Part shown: piece after piece, positions 56,207-64,000 of the stretch | Layout: each line of letters opens with the position of its first letter | Position numbering within the stretch: position 1 is the first letter of the stretch | Assembly (NCBI GenBank): GCA_030373325.1 | Contig: JAUCZB010000002.1 | Span: forward strand, 244,405-308,404 | Direction: 5' to 3' | Length of the DNA stretch: 64,000 nucleotides | From: Cyanobium sp. CZS25K | GTDB lineage: Bacteria > Cyanobacteriota > Cyanobacteriia > PCC-6307 > Cyanobiaceae | The notes under the pieces: generated by a model | The model's input: the letters and a program-made list of their open reading frames with translations, nothing else | Databases searched by the model: none | What the model was told of the DNA's origin: nothing | Translations under genes and position numbers: made by a program

Positions 56207-57150
56207 CAGCGATGGCGACGTTGGCAGCGGCAGAGAAGGTGGCAGCGGCAGAGAAGGTGGCAGCGGCAGAGAGGGTGGCAGCGGCAGCGACGCGAACCCA
56301 AGGGGAGCGCCAGGGGGGTGGCGGCCGTGCAGCCCTCCGGCGTCGGCTCGGGGCCGGCCTCGCCAGCCTCGCCCTCGTGCTGGCCACCTGGCTGCTGCCG
56401 GGCCTGGGGGGTGGCGCCTTCGCCGCCGACAACCCCCAGCTGTTGCCCGATCACCCCACCCCCGTGATCGACCTGGCCAAGGCCCTCACCGATGGGGAAC
56501 GGGGGGCGCTGGAAGCCGAGCTCGAGGAGTTCGAAACCACCAGCGGCTGGAAGCTGAGGGTGCTGACCCAGTACGAACGCACCCCCGGCCTGGCGGTCAA
56601 GGGTTTCTGGGACCTGGATGAACGCAGCCTGCTGCTGGTGGCCGATCCCCGGGGCGGCAACCTGCTCAACTTCAACGTGGGAGAGGCCCTGTTCGCCCTG
56701 ATGCCGCGCACCTTCTGGGTGGAGCTCCAGACCCGCTACGGCAACCAGTTCTACGTGCGGGACCACGGCGAGGACGGCTCGATCCTGTCGGCGGTCCATG
56801 CCGTCAAGGGATGCCTGGCCATCGGCGGCTGCCAGGTGGTGCCGGGATTGCCCCAGGAGCAATGGATCCTCACCCTCTGCACCTCGATCCTCGGCGGACT
56901 GGTCGTGGGGTTCGCCGCTTTTCCCCGCCACGAGGGTCGCCGGGTGGAATGGACCTGGGTGCTGCTGCTCTCACCCCTCTGGGTGATTCTCTTCGTGGCC
57001 CTGGGCATGGGCCCGATCATCACCCGCACCCACGACGTGCTGCCCCTGTTGCGCAATGTGCTCGGGTTTCTCGGAGCGGCTGTCGTGGCCTATCTGATTG
57101 CCCAGAAAACCATGGCAGGGGTGCGCCTGGAGGGCAAGGGGGACGGTTGA
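56197..57150 (+). CDS. TPM-domain protein (Psb32-like), membrane anchored
   Basis: A 317-residue protein with a cleavable-looking leader (about 49-76, LGAGLASLALVLATWLLPGLGGGAFAA), a TPM/Psb32 domain (about 82-190; PTPVIDLAKALTDGERGALEAELEEFE), and two C-terminal membrane helices (about 224-300). In plants and Synechocystis, Psb32/TPM proteins protect photosystem II and have acid phosphatase activity, which is family knowledge. The extreme N-terminus repeats AAAEKV through an 18-bp tandem DNA repeat; GTG codons at 56239, 56257 and 56275 could be the true start, so the ATG at 56197 is uncertain. Confidence 0.88.
   Translation: MEATAMATLAAAEKVAAAEKVAAAERVAAAATRTQGERQGGGGRAALRRRLGAGLASLALVLATWLLPGLGGGAFAADNPQLLPDHPTPVIDLAKALTDGERGALEAELEEFETTSGWKLRVLTQYERTPGLAVKGFWDLDERSLLLVADPRGGNLLNFNVGEALFALMPRTFWVELQTRYGNQFYVRDHGEDGSILSAVHAVKGCLAIGGCQVVPGLPQEQWILTLCTSILGGLVVGFAAFPRHEGRRVEWTWVLLLSPLWVILFVALGMGPIITRTHDVLPLLRNVLGFLGAAVVAYLIAQKTMAGVRLEGKGDG
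56223..56284 (+). repeat. 18-bp tandem direct repeat
   Basis: Three and a half near-identical copies of a GGCAGCGGCAGAGAAGGT unit, differing in the third copy (GAGAGGGT). In frame it encodes AAAEKV repeats at the N-terminus of the TPM-domain protein. This could be a replication-slippage tract of variable length. Confidence 0.85.
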
Positions 57151-57154
57151 TCGC

Positions 57155-57907
57155 TCAGGGAGCGGTGGCCGATCCGCTCACCCGTTCCAGCTGGCAGGAG
57201 AGGCTCGTATCGCTGCAGGCCGGAGGCGCCTGGCGGATGGCCACGTTTTCCCACACGGCGGCTGTTTCGTTGCGGAGCTGGGCCAGGTTCTCTTCGTAGA
57301 AACGGCGCAGGTCGTTCAGCCGCTTGACGGGCTGGCCGTAGAAGCTGCGGCCGGCAAGGGTGGGGAAGGACGCCCACTCGGGCGCCAGACGGGCCGCCAG
57401 GTCGGGGGTCAGCTCACCACGGTCGGCCAGATGCAGGGCGCCACGGCGCTGCACCAGGAACAGGGCGGCCTGGTCCTGGGATTCGGGGCCGAAATCAGCG
57501 ATGCCGAGGGCCCGCGTGACCATGTCCCAGGTGAAGGGCATGAACTGGTAGGCCCCAGCCGCTGCGCTCGCGTAGCGGGCTGTGCGCATCACCCGGTTGG
57601 GATGGCGCTCGAGGGAATCAAACAGACTGCCGCCGAACAGGATGCGGTAGCCGATCGGCTGGCCGTTGGCCCAGGTGCCTTCCGCATAGCGGATCGTGTT
57701 GAGCAGGGCCCGTCGCTCAGGGGTGATGGCGAAAACACGGGGAGGAGCCGGAAGTGGCGACAGCATCGAGACCTTGGTGGGGCCACTGGGGGTGGGGGCA
57801 TGACCACCCCAGGCCTGGGTGCCTTCTGCGGCCCTGACAGGGGCGGCCAGGCTGAGACCCAGGCCGGCGACGGCGAGAAGCAGGGGGGTGCGCTGGAGGT
57901 TCGGCAA
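57155..57907 (-). CDS. Exported lysozyme-like protein, GH104 (endolysin) fold
   Basis: A 250-residue protein with a Sec leader (about 8-27, LLLAVAGLGLSLAAPVRAAE). The core (about 65-185) has ALLNTIRYAEGTWANGQPIGYRILFGG (about 68-94) with a catalytic-position glutamate, and YASAAAGAYQFMPFTWDMV (about 112-130), matching lambda-R-like transglycosylase/GH104 proteins that cut peptidoglycan glycan strands. A C-terminal ~60 residues contain two cysteines. It faces the TPM gene with 4 bp between stops. Likely a cell-wall remodelling enzyme rather than a phage remnant, because no other phage gene is near. Confidence 0.9.
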   Translation of the reverse strand: MPNLQRTPLLLAVAGLGLSLAAPVRAAEGTQAWGGHAPTPSGPTKVSMLSPLPAPPRVFAITPERRALLNTIRYAEGTWANGQPIGYRILFGGSLFDSLERHPNRVMRTARYASAAAGAYQFMPFTWDMVTRALGIADFGPESQDQAALFLVQRRGALHLADRGELTPDLAARLAPEWASFPTLAGRSFYGQPVKRLNDLRRFYEENLAQLRNETAAVWENVAIRQAPPACSDTSLSCQLERVSGSATAP

Positions 57908-58204
57908 GAGAGAAGGTCGTGAAGGACAGGTGGGGAATCATCCGTTGCACAAGCAACAGAATGTATCCGACATGATGTGCTTGATGTGACCAGATCTTCC
58001 GGGAAGCGTCAATAGGAAGAACGAGCGATCCCGCGGCAAAGGGATTGAATTCATGCCGCCGTGACTTGGCGGTAATTTGCCGATGAACCACCCCAAACGA
58101 TTCACTGTTGGTGACGGTCAAACAACTGTCCACCCGTATCAGAAATCACGTTTTGGATTCTGGTTACAGCGAGGGACTGATTTTTTCCGGATTTGATGAA
58201 CAGA
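57908..58204. other. Gene-free interval, lower in GC
   Basis: 297 bp without a convincing gene, visibly more AT-rich than its flanks. A hairpin GCCGCC (58052-58057) with GGCGGT (58065-58070) is seen, but no T tract follows. It presumably holds the promoter of the lysozyme-like gene; I see no defined box. Confidence 0.55.
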
Positions 58205-59308
58205 TCATCCAATCCGGCCATCCAGCTCCATAGGTACTGCTGATTGCCCTTCCGCCAACGAAACGATCGCCCGCGCGGCCGTGGCCGCCCCGTCCGCCGG
58301 CAGGGGACCGCTGCGGGGCGGCTCCAGGGGCTGATCCAGCTCCCACGCACCCCGGCGGAACGCCTCCTGGCTGAGCAATCGGTGCCAGCCATGGTGGCGC
58401 AGGTCCTCCTCCAGAACGGGCGCCTCTGCGAATCCCGTCCGGTGCACCAGATGAACCCCCACCCCCTGGCTGAAGGCCTCACAGAAGCTGCTGTAGCCGG
58501 GCTTGGTGATCAGGCGCCCCGTCAGGGGCATCAGGTCGAGGGGGCGGACCCCCTCCGGCAGGTGACGCCCGTTCGGCACCGTGGCCAGCAGCGGATCCGG
58601 GCCGATGAAGACGTGCTGCGGCCAGAGGGCCAGCAACGCCGGGTCGATCGCCATGCCGAGGCCTCCGAAGCTGACCAGAACCACCCGCTCCCGCTCCGCC
58701 GGCAGGGCCAGATCCCGCGCCAGCCGCTCGAGGTCGAGCCTGGGCCTGGAACTTGTCAGGCCCAGCCGTACCTCCGGAAGCCCCCAGGGCATGGGAAGGG
58801 AGAGGGGGCAATGGAGCAGCAGATCTCCCTGGGCATACAGCTGCCGGTGCCGGTCGGCCCAGGTCTGGAAGCGCGCGCCCATGGGGGCATGAATCGCATC
58901 CCAGCCGAAACTGGCCAGCCACACGAGGGGCACCTGCAGCCGTCGGGCCAGCAGAGCGGCCGACGGCGGTACATCCCCCAGAACCAGGATCGGCTCGTTC
59001 TGGGCCACCAGCCAGGCGGCTTCACGCTCGACCAGCCCCGGCAAGCCTTCCTCCAGGGTCTCGAGGGCCGCCAGGGTGGCGGCAGCGTCGGCCCCGAGGG
59101 CATCCGCCTGGATCACCCCCACATCCCAGCGGCATGGGCGCCGCTCGAAGGGCACCGGGCCGAAGGACAGCTTGAGGAACGCTTCCGGCAGTCCGGTGGA
59201 CAGCACCAGACGCCAGTCCGGCCTGAGGGCCGCCAGCTCGCAGAGCACCGCGGCCGTGCGCGATCCATGGCCGAAGCCATGGCTGCTGATGCAGGCATGA
59301 ATCAGCAA
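58205..59308 (-). CDS. Glycosyltransferase-like protein (GT-B, UDP-glycosyltransferase type)
   Basis: A 367-residue protein with the GT-B N-terminal glycine-rich start ACISSHGFGHGSRTAAVL (about 5-22), then VLGDVPPSAALLARRLQVPLVWLASFGWD (about 108-136), the second domain starting VVLVSFGGLGMAI (about 212) and a sugar-nucleotide-binding GRLITKPGYSSFCEAFSQGVGVHLVHRTGFAE segment (about 268-299). The sequence resembles the N-terminal sugar-transfer-like part of plant arabinokinase-type proteins. The product and sugar donor are unknown. Its start overlaps the metallophosphoesterase stop by 7 nt. Confidence 0.8.
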   Translation of the reverse strand: MLIHACISSHGFGHGSRTAAVLCELAALRPDWRLVLSTGLPEAFLKLSFGPVPFERRPCRWDVGVIQADALGADAAATLAALETLEEGLPGLVEREAAWLVAQNEPILVLGDVPPSAALLARRLQVPLVWLASFGWDAIHAPMGARFQTWADRHRQLYAQGDLLLHCPLSLPMPWGLPEVRLGLTSSRPRLDLERLARDLALPAERERVVLVSFGGLGMAIDPALLALWPQHVFIGPDPLLATVPNGRHLPEGVRPLDLMPLTGRLITKPGYSSFCEAFSQGVGVHLVHRTGFAEAPVLEEDLRHHGWHRLLSQEAFRRGAWELDQPLEPPRSGPLPADGAATAARAIVSLAEGQSAVPMELDGRIG

Positions 59309-60177
59309 GGGCTCAGCACGCTCGCCGCCGGCAGGGATGCCGTCCAGAGGGTCTGCTCGTAGTGGAGCGCGCCATCGAGGCCGTACCAGCGGTGGCTGAT
59401 GTGGCGAAGATCGCCGTCGTCAAAGACGACCCAGCTGAAGTGCCGCAAAGACCGGCCCTGCTGATCCACCCCGTGACGGGGCACGCAGGCGGTGTTGAGG
59501 AAGGCGGTGCCCTGGGCGTCGCGCCGGAAGCTGAGCCGTTCCCCCTGGTGATGGCAGAGGGCGTGGTGCATGTGGCCGAACACCACCAGGGGCAGGGAAC
59601 GGCGGCGGCGGATCTGATCCACCGCCAGGGCCAGATCCTGATCCCCCCAGTCGCAGGCGGGAGCCTTCCAGTCCCTGGCGCAGAGGTCGTCCACTTGGTT
59701 GCCCAGGCCACTGGGGCCGGAATGGGCCAGCAGCACCAGCGGCAGCTGCGGATCCGCAGCGAGGGCCGCCCGGCTGATGCGTTCGGCGGACTCCTGCAGG
59801 CCCACCGGTCCATACACCGATCGCACGGCCTTCGAGAGCTGGTAGCCGCCACCTGCGGTGCCGGGACGGGCCCCCACCACCGCCAGGCCGGGGGGACGTA
59901 GCTGCCTCAATCCCCAGCCGCAGTGGCGTTCGCCGAGCAGCTCCAGCTGGCGGCGCAGGGTGCGGCCGCTGCCGTCCTTGCCGGCATCGTGGTTGCCGAG
60001 CACGCAGGCCAACGGCAACTCCAGCGTGGCAAGCAGTTCGGGGATACGGCACTTACCGTCGCTGAGGTCACCCACCAGCAGCAGGGCATCGGGACGGATC
60101 AGGTCGAGCACGTCGTGGTCACTGCGATCCCACTGGTCGTGCAGATCCCCCGCAATGGCGATGTTCAGCTCAGCCAA
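59302..60177 (-). CDS. Metallophosphoesterase, cyanobacterial TIGR04168-type
   Basis: A 291-residue calcineurin-fold protein, cytoplasmic. Motifs are IAIAGDLHDQWD (about 5-16), LLVGDLSDG (about 33), CVLGNHDAGKDG (about 58-69), LVLLAHSGPSGLG (about 147) and FGHMHHAL (about 200). These are the five metal-binding blocks. The overall sequence fits a family of cyanobacterial and plant metallophosphoesterases without known substrate. It is coupled to the glycosyltransferase-like gene by a 7-nt overlap and diverges from nadA by 29 bp. Confidence 0.9.
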   Translation of the reverse strand: MAELNIAIAGDLHDQWDRSDHDVLDLIRPDALLLVGDLSDGKCRIPELLATLELPLACVLGNHDAGKDGSGRTLRRQLELLGERHCGWGLRQLRPPGLAVVGARPGTAGGGYQLSKAVRSVYGPVGLQESAERISRAALAADPQLPLVLLAHSGPSGLGNQVDDLCARDWKAPACDWGDQDLALAVDQIRRRRSLPLVVFGHMHHALCHHQGERLSFRRDAQGTAFLNTACVPRHGVDQQGRSLRHFSWVVFDDGDLRHISHRWYGLDGALHYEQTLWTASLPAASVLSPC

Positions 60178-60206
60178 TACCGACCGCTTCCTAGAGTGGG
60201 ATCATC

Positions 60207-61253
60207 GTGCATGAGAAGGGGCATCGGTTGGTCTTCACGCAGACGCTGACCCACGCACCTCACCGGAGCGCCCCGGAATCGGGTCTCGCCGCTGATCGCG
60301 CGGCTGCTGCGTCGGGCACCTGTCCGCCCCGGCACGAACTGGCCGCCGCCATCGAAAGGCTCAAGAACGAACGGCACGCCATCATCCTGGCCCACTACTA
60401 CCAGGACGACGCCATCCAGGACTGCGCCGATTTCATCGGTGACTCCCTGGAGTTGTCCCGCCGGGCCGCCAGCACCGACGCCGAGGTGATCGTCTTCTGC
60501 GGCGTTCACTTCATGGCGGAGACCGCCAAGATCCTCAATCCCGGCAAGACCGTGCTGTTGCCCGATGTGGAGGCCGGCTGCAGCCTGGCCGATGCCTGTC
60601 CGGCCGACGGCTTCGCCGACTTCCGCCGTCGCCACCCTGACCATGTCGTGGTGAGCTACATCAACTGCTCGGCGGCGGTGAAGGCCCAGAGCGACCTGAT
60701 CTGCACCAGCAGCAATGCCGTGCAACTGGTGCAGCAGCTGCCGGCCGATCGCCCGATCCTTTTCGCCCCAGACCAGAACCTCGGCCGCTGGGTCGCCCGC
60801 GAAAGCGGCCGCGATCTCACCCTCTGGCCCGGCAGTTGCATCGTGCATGAAACCTTCAGCGAGCAGGCTCTGCTGCGGCTCCGCCTTGAGCACCCCGAAG
60901 CCGAGGTGATCGCCCATCCCGAGTGTCAGCAGCATCTCCTCGATCTGGCCGATGTCATCGGCTCGACCAGCAAGCTGCTGCAGCGCGCGGAAACCAGTGC
61001 GGCCCCCTCCTTCATCGTGCTGACCGAGCCGGGCATCCTGCATCAGATGCGGCGTCGGGCACCGGCGAAGACCTTTTATGAGGTGCCAGGGGCCGATGGC
61101 TGCAGCTGCAACGCCTGCCCCTTCATGCGGCTGAACACCCTCGAGAAGCTATGGCAGTGCCTGCACAGCATGGCGCCGGCGATCGAGCTCGACGAGGAGA
61201 TCCGCCAGCGGGCCCTGGTTCCGATCGAACGCATGCTGGCGATGAGTGCCTGA
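60207..61253 (+). CDS. nadA: Quinolinate synthase A
   Basis: [4Fe-4S] enzyme condensing iminoaspartate with dihydroxyacetone phosphate to quinolinate, in NAD synthesis. Of the 348 residues, the first ~35 are unconserved; the core shows [19 protein letters not shown] (about 58-76), GCSLADACP with one cluster cysteine (about 130), and [15 protein letters not shown] (about 298-312) with further cluster ligands. GTG at 60207 is used; an internal start closer to the core is possible. The divergent metallophosphoesterase begins 29 bp away. Confidence 0.96.
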   Translation: MHEKGHRLVFTQTLTHAPHRSAPESGLAADRAAAASGTCPPRHELAAAIERLKNERHAIILAHYYQDDAIQDCADFIGDSLELSRRAASTDAEVIVFCGVHFMAETAKILNPGKTVLLPDVEAGCSLADACPADGFADFRRRHPDHVVVSYINCSAAVKAQSDLICTSSNAVQLVQQLPADRPILFAPDQNLGRWVARESGRDLTLWPGSCIVHETFSEQALLRLRLEHPEAEVIAHPECQQHLLDLADVIGSTSKLLQRAETSAAPSFIVLTEPGILHQMRRRAPAKTFYEVPGADGCSCNACPFMRLNTLEKLWQCLHSMAPAIELDEEIRQRALVPIERMLAMSA

Positions 61254-61268
61254 GGCCCGACCCCTGGC

Positions 61269-62354
61269 TCAATAGCTGTAGTTGGCCACGAACAGCGAGG
61301 CGGCATCGTCGGACGGTTCGGACCCGGCCCCATAGGCCCCTCGGGCCGCCGCACCATTCGCCCGGACGCGGGCCAGCAGGGCCGCCTGACCCGCTGCCAC
61401 GTCGTTTCCCTTCCAGTGGCTGAGGCAGGAGTGCTGCAGGGCACGGCCGTAGGAGAAGCCCAGGTGCCAGGGGGCGTCCGGAGCCGCATGGTGAATGGCC
61501 GAAAGAAACACGCTGGCGTCCTCCTCCCCCAGGCCGCCCGAGAGGAAGAGGATCGCCGCCACGGCCGGCGGCACGCTGCGGCACAGGGTGCGCACGGTGA
61601 AGGCGGCCACCTGGTCGGGGCTGGGACCCTCGGGACTGTCGGCGCCGGGGAGGGTCATCGAAGGTTTGAGCAGGGTGCCCTCAAGGAACACGCCGTTCTG
61701 GCCCAGGGCCTCGTAGACACTGCGCAGCACCCACTCCTGCACCGCCGCGGTGGTGAGGATGTCGTGGTCGCCGTCCATCAGGATCTCGGGCTCCACGATG
61801 GGCACCAGACCCTCGTCCTGGACGGTGCGGGCGTAGCGGGCCAGGCCCCAGGCGTTCTCGCGCACGCATAGCTCGGAGGGGCAGCCATCGGCACTGATGC
61901 GCAGCACCGCCCGCCACTTCGCGAAACGGGCACCACGGGCGTAGGCGCGGGCCGCCCGCTCCCGCAATCCCTTGAGCCCGGTGCACCAGGTTTCGCCGGG
62001 CAGACCGCCTGCCAGGGGCTCCAACCCCAGATCCAGCTTGATCCCCGCCACCAGCCCCTGTGCCTGGAAAAGATCGAGGATCGAGGCGCCCGGCTGGCCC
62101 GGGAGGGGGGCCGCGTCCTGGTAGAGGGTTTCCTCGTAGAGAATCACGCCGCTGATCGCTTCGCCGAGGCCGGGGGCGGTGGCCAGCAGGGTGCGATAGG
62201 CACGACGGTTCGCCTCCGTGTTCTCCACACCGATTGCCGCGAAGCGCTTGCCGATCGTGCCGGTGGATTCATCGGCCGCCAGCAGGCCGGAGCCGGGCCG
62301 GGCCAGGGCCATGGCGGTGGCCTCCAGTGCCTCGCGATGGGTGTCGAGTGCCAT
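61269..62354 (-). CDS. fda: Fructose-bisphosphate aldolase class I
   Basis: Schiff-base aldolase of 361 residues acting in glycolysis and the Calvin cycle. It shows LLAADESTGTIGKRFAAIGVENTEANRR (about 25-52), GIKLDLGLEP (about 103), the Schiff-base lysine in LEGTLLKPSMT (about 232) and a C-terminal tyrosine (NYSY) typical of class I aldolases. ATG at 62354 gives MALDTHREALEATAMAL; the upstream extension overlaps the divergent promoter region and is dropped. Cyanobacteria often have this class I form alongside class II. Confidence 0.95.
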   Translation of the reverse strand: MALDTHREALEATAMALARPGSGLLAADESTGTIGKRFAAIGVENTEANRRAYRTLLATAPGLGEAISGVILYEETLYQDAAPLPGQPGASILDLFQAQGLVAGIKLDLGLEPLAGGLPGETWCTGLKGLRERAARAYARGARFAKWRAVLRISADGCPSELCVRENAWGLARYARTVQDEGLVPIVEPEILMDGDHDILTTAAVQEWVLRSVYEALGQNGVFLEGTLLKPSMTLPGADSPEGPSPDQVAAFTVRTLCRSVPPAVAAILFLSGGLGEEDASVFLSAIHHAAPDAPWHLGFSYGRALQHSCLSHWKGNDVAAGQAALLARVRANGAAARGAYGAGSEPSDDAASLFVANYSY

Positions 62355-62472
62355 GGGACCAGCGGCGATGCCTGTTCCATGGCTAGGTGGAGGCAGCGTC
62401 GCCGTCAACGGAAAAGGGCCGCCAGGATGCCATCGTTTCCCCTTCGCGGCGTTGTGCCGGCCTGATCGCGCC

Positions 62473-63513
62473 ATGGCCCTGCCGATCGACGGCCTGCTCC
62501 AGCTGACTCGCCAGGGGCTCTACTGTCCGGCGGCGGATGCCTGGATCGACCCCTGGCGGCCGGTGAGCCGGGCCCTGATCACCCACTGCCACGCCGACCA
62601 TGCCCGGCCGGGATGCGGCACCTACTGGGCGGTGGCGGTGGGCGAGGGCGTGCTGCGGCAGCGGCTGGGGGCCGGCATCGCCCTGACGGCGGTGGGCTAT
62701 GGCGAGGAGCGGCGGATCGGGGAGGCCCTGGTGTCGTTCCATCCGGCCGGGCACGTGCTGGGCTCGGCCCAGATCCGGATCAGCGCCGGCGGCGAAACCT
62801 GGCTGATCAGTGGCGACTACAAGCGCGATGCCGATCCCAGCTGCGCCCCGTTCGAGCCGGTGGGAGCCGATGTTCTGATCACCGAGGCCACCTTCGGCCT
62901 GCCGATCTACCGCTGGCGCCCCGGCAGGCAAGTGGCGGCTGAGATCCTGGCCTGGTGGCGCGAGGCCCCCCAGAAACCCTCGCTGTTGTTCGGCTATGCC
63001 TTCGGCAAGGCCCAGCGGTTGCTGGCGGAACTGGCCGCGCTGGGGGTGGAGGAGGAGGTGCTTCTGCACGGGGCGGTGCAGACACTGATGGCGCCCTACC
63101 AGAGCGCAGGGGTTGTGCTGCCCCCGACGCGGCCGCTGAGCGAACTCCCCCGCGGCGAATCGCTGGCGGGACGCCTGGTGATCGCACCGCCTTCGGCCCA
63201 CCGCTCCCCATGGATGAAGCGGTTCAAGGCTCCCCAGACGGCCTTCGTCAGCGGCTGGATGGCGGTGCGGGGCGCCAGGCGGCGGCGGGGATTCGAGCGG
63301 GGTTTCGCCCTCAGCGACCACGCCGACTGGGACGGCCTGCTGCGCACGGTGCGCGACTGCGGCGCCCGCCAGGTGTACGTGACCCACGGCAACAGCGACG
63401 GCCTGGCCCGCTACCTGCGGGAGGAGGAGGGCCTGGCGGCGGAACCGCTGGGGCGGGCATTCGAGGGGAAGCGGAGCGAAGAGGGGGAGGTGGTTGGGGC
63501 GTCCGCGCCATGA
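62473..63513 (+). CDS. Ligase-associated DNA exonuclease (MBL / beta-CASP fold)
   Basis: A 346-residue metallo-beta-lactamase-fold nuclease. The metal site HCHADHA (about 37-43) and FHPAGHVLGSAQI (about 88-100), SGDYKRDAD (about 114) and the C-terminal FALSDHADWDGLL / VYVTHGNSDG fit the exonuclease usually encoded beside an ATP-dependent DNA ligase and a Lhr-type helicase in bacteria. The function is inferred to be DNA end processing in repair. No ligase follows: only a 19-codon frame overlaps the stop (ATGA at 63510) and then non-coding sequence. Confidence 0.93.
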   Translation: MALPIDGLLQLTRQGLYCPAADAWIDPWRPVSRALITHCHADHARPGCGTYWAVAVGEGVLRQRLGAGIALTAVGYGEERRIGEALVSFHPAGHVLGSAQIRISAGGETWLISGDYKRDADPSCAPFEPVGADVLITEATFGLPIYRWRPGRQVAAEILAWWREAPQKPSLLFGYAFGKAQRLLAELAALGVEEEVLLHGAVQTLMAPYQSAGVVLPPTRPLSELPRGESLAGRLVIAPPSAHRSPWMKRFKAPQTAFVSGWMAVRGARRRRGFERGFALSDHADWDGLLRTVRDCGARQVYVTHGNSDGLARYLREEEGLAAEPLGRAFEGKRSEEGEVVGASAP

Positions 63514-64000
63514 AATCCATCGCCGGACCACTCAAGACCAGCCCCGGCCACGGTTCGAGGGCCTGCCAGGAGACGTAGGGGTTGTGCATTGCCTGAAGCC
63601 ATCAGCGCAACGCCTCGCGTGAGCGCTGCTGATGACCGTTTCGATCGGCTTGGATGCGCCCCTATATGTTCCTTTCACTCGTTGACGATGGCCTTTGTCA
63701 CTTACCATCTTGATGCAACAAATTTTCAACGCCATGGTCGTCCGTTGGCCATCGCTCGGCTCATCGCTCGGCTCATCGCTCGGCTCATCGCTCGGCTCAT
63801 CGCTCGGCTGTTGCCGCCAGCCGGATCATCGGTCTGGGCGTGTGGGTGACGTCAGCTGCCTCCAACCAGGGTTCTGAAGCCACCAGCCCTGGCAGAACCC
63901 AGCCTCCGGCAGAGGACCACAGAGCCCGCTGGCAGGCAAGCTGGAACTTGATTACCCAGCTCGCTCCGCAGCGGCCACCTTGGGGCCATAGAGTGGTACA
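63514..64000. other. Gene-free right end of window
   Basis: 487 bp without a convincing gene on either strand. The 19-codon frame at 63510 and an 86-codon frame at 63589 lack conserved features; the latter is driven by the 12-bp repeat (next entry). The region 63600-63750 is less GC-rich than the rest. I see no tRNA, attachment site or terminator. Confidence 0.55.
63750..63809. repeat. 12-bp tandem repeat, five perfect copies
   Basis: The unit CATCGCTCGGCT is repeated five times without interruption across 60 bp. In one frame it encodes repeats of L-I-A-R, in another S-A-H-R; because the unit length is a multiple of three it keeps all frames open. Likely a slippage-prone minisatellite or protein-binding array. 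Confidence 0.95.

Noticed and set aside
57155..57907. Prophage endolysin remnant
   Set aside because: The GH104-like protein has a Sec leader and no holin, integrase or tail genes nearby, so a chromosomal cell-wall enzyme is more likely.
63750..63809. CRISPR-like repeats
   Set aside because: Units are contiguous with no spacers and too short; no cas gene is nearby.
63589..63849. 86-codon frame containing LIAR repeats
   Set aside because: Its length depends on the 12-bp tandem repeat, and the rest has no protein-like conservation I can see.

Overview
The window reads as a chromosomal segment of a GC-rich unicellular picocyanobacterium of the Synechococcus/Cyanobium type. Direct evidence is a photosystem I subunit (psaK), the cytochrome b6f subunit petN, thf1/psb29, a thylakoid-type FtsH, the plastid-conserved genes ycf35 and ycf19, and cyanobacterial families of unknown function (DUF3110, DUF2499, DUF3593, DUF1830, DUF2103, DUF4912). 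Genes are tightly packed, often overlapping by 4 nt (ATGA or GTGA). I see no insertion sequence, prophage, integrase or CRISPR array.

Layout. 1-9.6 kb: pgi (cut by the left edge), an exported protein, an amidase / M61 peptidase / ycf35 operon divergent from purN, argC, ribBA and a cyclophilin. 9.7-15.2 kb: mtnP facing a minus-strand block of murQ, DUF3110, a DnaJ-type co-chaperone and dnaK. 15.3-18.1 kb: pstC-pstA-pstB with a probable Pho box upstream. 18.2-23.2 kb: tRNA-Ser(GGA), a 2Fe-2S ferredoxin, an inositol-monophosphatase-family enzyme, hisZ, a two-cluster ferredoxin and htpG. 23.2-27.3 kb: a complete binding-protein-dependent sugar ABC transporter. 27.3-31.2 kb: rpmB, two proteins with Tat-like signals, csaB-like, DUF2499-DUF3593 and psaK. 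31.2-37.9 kb: an FAD oxidoreductase overlapping dxs, ilvA, scpB, ycf19, an exported protein and a MazG-like hydrolase. 37.9-41.4 kb: pyk, a MacB-type permease and a DUF1830 gene. 41.5-47.3 kb: a protein quality-control and thylakoid neighbourhood (ftsH, clpP, thf1, a membrane-anchored protein, a tiny membrane protein, petN, clpS, DUF2103). 47.2-54.9 kb: a hypothetical protein, a structured non-coding region beside purK (possible 6S RNA), purK, a lone sugar permease, recQ, aroB, a DUF4912 protein and a small cysteine-rich protein. 55-63.5 kb: a MidA-type methyltransferase, a TPM-domain protein, a GH104-type lysozyme, a glycosyltransferase overlapping a metallophosphoesterase, nadA, a class I aldolase and a ligase-associated exonuclease. 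The last ~490 bp hold no convincing gene but carry five perfect copies of a 12-bp repeat.

Most genes are core housekeeping and photosynthesis functions. The less ordinary points are: the overlapping chain petN / small membrane protein / 462-residue membrane-anchored protein next to FtsH, ClpP, Thf1 and ClpS; a small protein with a twin CX3C motif; purN and ycf35 start codons sharing bases on opposite strands; a possible histidinol-phosphatase beside hisZ; a rod-like RNA fold beside purK; a Pho box; and a DNA repair exonuclease lacking its usual ligase partner. I found no clearly new defence or biosynthetic system.
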